Assembly: GCF_018598185.1 (NCBI RefSeq)
Contig: NZ_JAHESC010000007.1
Coordinates: 1-64,000, forward strand
DNA length: 64,000 bases
Source: Dawidia soli
GTDB lineage: Bacteria; Bacteroidota; Bacteroidia; Cytophagales; Cyclobacteriaceae
Reading direction: 5' to 3'
A program made the position numbers and the translations under genes. The number at the start of each line of letters is the position of its first letter. The first letter of the stretch is position 1. Positions 62,178 through 64,000 of this stretch are shown here, one piece after another. Below the pieces are notes generated by a model that was given only the letters and a program-made list of their open reading frames with translations, made no database searches and had not been told where the DNA came from.

Positions 62178-63461
62178 TCAAGGAAGCCGCTCCAGGGCCC
62201 GCTGTATGTGCGTTTCGGTCGCCGCGCCGGTGTACCCCACGACCACTTCGCGCACAATGCCGGCGGTGTCAGTCAGTAAAAAGGTAGGCACCTGCATGCC
62301 CGGATATGTTTTCTTTAATGTGCGATCGGCCACTACGATAGGGTAATCGATCGCCTGCGTTTCCTGATGTTTCTTTAAAGCGTCCGTATTGGTAACATAG
62401 GGTTCGATGCTTACTACTGCCATAGTCGGTGTTGTGGATAGTTGTGCCAGAAAGGGAAGCACTTGGGTACAGGGCTTCCAGCCGACGGAGTTAAAAACAA
62501 TCACGCCCTTTTGACCCTGTAGTGTTGTAAAAGACAGCGTATCGCCATCTACCCGTGCCAGCTTCCAGTTATAAATCGATTGCCCGACCAGGTTGTTCAT
62601 GCCCGCTTGCTGGTTTAGTTTCTGCAGGCTATCGGTAAGCACGAGATTTGATGCCACGCCGCCCGTACGTGTTTGCAGGGCATCAATCGCGAGCGTGTCG
62701 GTAAAATTGATGCGTTGATAGAGTACGGTTTCCTGTGAAGTATGGTGCGGCATGTCCCGCAGCAGTTTGATGGGAAGGAATGTATACTTATCCAGGTATA
62801 CAACGTATCGCGAGACAAAACCCACGGTGTCTTTCTCCCACATCACGCCGGTGGCATTCAGCTCGAGGTAAAGATCTGGAAACACCACTTCGAGTCTGAG
62901 CGAGTCGTCATCCTCTGTCGTCTGCAGGATGGCATTTCGTTTCAGGGCCTGTTCCATTACCGTTCGTATGCGCATGTATAAGGGGCCTATGACCCGGCCG
63001 GCTTCGTATGGGTGCAGTTGCGCATCGACGACCTGTAACGCATTGCCTTGCTCCTCGTCGACGCGCACCAGGTGTCTTCCGTCATACGACATATCTACCC
63101 GAAAGGTGTCTTCCAGGACAGCATATTGAAAGCTCGCGCCGTACAGGGTGTCGGCACGATTGGCAGATACCAGTTCTTGTACCGTCCAGGGCTCCAGAAA
63201 TACATTGCGCATGTTGGGTATACCGGTTTTGACTTCGGTAATGACCATCGCATTCCGGGCACGGTTGATCTCGGCGATGCCCCGTGCCGCTACCGCCCGG
63301 GCCGACAATGGTATCGACAATGTACCGGAGGGATGAGATGCCTTATGTTTTTCCTGGCCGGACACCTTTCCGTGGATAATTAACAGGAGAACCGTTAGCG
63401 AGAGAGTAGCCCATACGATAGGTCGGACAGGGGAGACGTTGGTAAGATCAGTGGCGAGCAT
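62178..63461 (-). CDS. Thioredoxin-fold secreted protein with single-Cys active site
   Basis: 427 residues. An N-terminal hydrophobic segment (about 14-35, 'IVWATLSLTVLLLIIHGKVS') is a signal peptide or anchor. The middle part (about 60-270) is rich in beta-strands and of no family I recognise. The last 130 residues resemble a TlpA/AhpC-type thioredoxin domain: 'GQKGVIVFNSVGWKPCTQVL', then 'AVVSIEPYVTNTDALKKH' and 'VPTFLLTDTAGIVREVVVGY'. The active-site motif is WKPC, with only the second cysteine of the usual WCxxC, so classic disulfide exchange is unlikely. Two other such envelope proteins are not present nearby. Role unknown. Confidence 0.8.
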   Translation of the reverse strand: MLATDLTNVSPVRPIVWATLSLTVLLLIIHGKVSGQEKHKASHPSGTLSIPLSARAVAARGIAEINRARNAMVITEVKTGIPNMRNVFLEPWTVQELVSANRADTLYGASFQYAVLEDTFRVDMSYDGRHLVRVDEEQGNALQVVDAQLHPYEAGRVIGPLYMRIRTVMEQALKRNAILQTTEDDDSLRLEVVFPDLYLELNATGVMWEKDTVGFVSRYVVYLDKYTFLPIKLLRDMPHHTSQETVLYQRINFTDTLAIDALQTRTGGVASNLVLTDSLQKLNQQAGMNNLVGQSIYNWKLARVDGDTLSFTTLQGQKGVIVFNSVGWKPCTQVLPFLAQLSTTPTMAVVSIEPYVTNTDALKKHQETQAIDYPIVVADRTLKKTYPGMQVPTFLLTDTAGIVREVVVGYTGAATETHIQRALERLP

Positions 63462-63752
63462 GGCGCGTTATAAAGGCGTGTTGCAAGGTATAGGTTTTCG
63501 TGTACCCGAATGTTTACTTAGGTACTACTTTCAACGGCATTTTTCAGGTGCATAGTATACGAGTGGGCTTTATTTATAGCACCGTCATGGCAAAGACCCA
63601 AGTTGCCCAAAAAAGGTAGTGTTTCTTCTTATACCAACGCGTTTTTTACCGCTCTTTTACATAAACGGAAGGTAATATAAAAGTTTGTTATTGTGCGGTA
63701 ATTCGAAATAAAATTCATGTATCTCATTTCTTACCAAAGTAAATTCTGTTTT

Positions 63753-63965
63753 ATGATGGAAGACCCTCAACTCCCCACGTCGCTGAAACCGTTCCGGAAC
63801 CTGACTGGCGCGGCTGAGAACGACCCTCCCCTGGACCCGAAGGAACGGCAGTTGCAATACCTGGACAATGCGGAGCTTTTTGAGATCCTGAATGCCGAGT
63901 ATATGGCCTATAAAGCATTTCATCAAAGCGTTGTTAACCGGGTGCAGACATTCCGGCATCCCTAA
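63753..63965 (+). CDS. Small hypothetical protein
   Basis: 70 residues from the ATG at 63753, or 69 from the next ATG; an in-frame ATG at 63717 would add twelve. No signal peptide, membrane segment or known motif. The sequence is charged and Pro/Leu-rich ('DPQLPTSLKPFRNLTGAAEN', 'KERQLQYLDNAELFEILNAE') and looks helical at the end. It is followed after four bases by the ATG of the next gene, so it is probably co-transcribed with it. The 291 bases upstream (63462-63752) show no gene. Confidence 0.55.
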   Translation: MMEDPQLPTSLKPFRNLTGAAENDPPLDPKERQLQYLDNAELFEILNAEYMAYKAFHQSVVNRVQTFRHP

Positions 63966-63969
63966 CGAT

Positions 63970-64000
63970 ATGAAGACGACGATTCACGACCTGGTACATC
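63970..64000 (+). CDS. Start of a gene running off the right edge
   Basis: An ATG at 63970, four bases after the preceding stop, opens a frame reading 'MKTTIHDLVH' to the end of the window. Too little is visible to name a product; the spacing suggests an operon with the small gene before it. Confidence 0.4.
   Translation, partial: MKTTIHDLVH

Overview
The window looks like chromosome of a member of the Bacteroidota, most likely order Cytophagales. The evidence is a type IX secretion C-terminal sorting domain, a TonB-dependent receptor with an N-terminal carboxypeptidase-like domain, Bacteroidota-type promoters (TTTG, about 19-20 bases, TAnnTTTG), orphan MacB-like permeases, and a complete alternative complex III plus cytochrome oxidase operon in the order usual for this phylum. 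I see no rRNA, tRNA, CRISPR array, insertion sequence or prophage.

Layout. 1-6148: the 3' part of a giant secreted, repeat-rich surface protein. 6.3-8.4 kb: an XRE regulator and an orphan ECF sigma factor, separated by about 1.2 kb of AT-rich DNA without a convincing gene but with several long hairpins. 8.6-13 kb: envelope genes (lipocalin-like protein, BamA/TamA-like barrel, TonB receptor). 13-23 kb: housekeeping and metabolic genes, often tail to tail with almost no spacing: two Gfo/Idh/MocA oxidoreductases, a divergent MreB-like protein, an M3 oligopeptidase, a YceI/MarR pair, TrmN6, a serine hydrolase and a TIGR02757 protein. Between the MreB-like gene and the oligopeptidase lie two unusual repeat structures.

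23.2-40.3 kb: one long respiratory block on the + strand. actABCDEF (alternative complex III, a quinol:cytochrome c oxidoreductase) runs into cytochrome oxidase subunits II and I, heme A synthase, heme O synthase, two subunit III proteins and subunit IV. After a terminator follow a Sco-like protein without copper cysteines, a DUF420 protein, a small CxxC membrane protein and a DUF983 protein. Electrons would pass from quinol through ActB and the ActA/ActE hemes to the CuA centre of subunit II and then to oxygen at subunit I; ctaA and ctaB make the heme A.

40.4-52.8 kb: a large NtrY-like histidine kinase without a partner regulator, a MacB-like permease, and a carbohydrate block of lutABC (lactate oxidation), L-rhamnose mutarotase and a GH106 alpha-L-rhamnosidase-like lipoprotein. 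Together these suggest rhamnoside use with recovery of the lactate formed from lactaldehyde. 53-64 kb: PEP synthase, a response-regulator/kinase fusion, a bestrophin channel, a DUF421 protein, an outer-membrane barrel protein, an MFS transporter, an SDR, a thioredoxin-fold protein and two small or partial genes at the edge.

The most unusual stretches are non-coding: the hairpin cluster at 6.6-7.4 kb next to the XRE gene, and the 31-bp-arm hairpin built from 11-bp tandem repeats (15578-15662) followed by four 22-bp tandem repeats (15717-15804).
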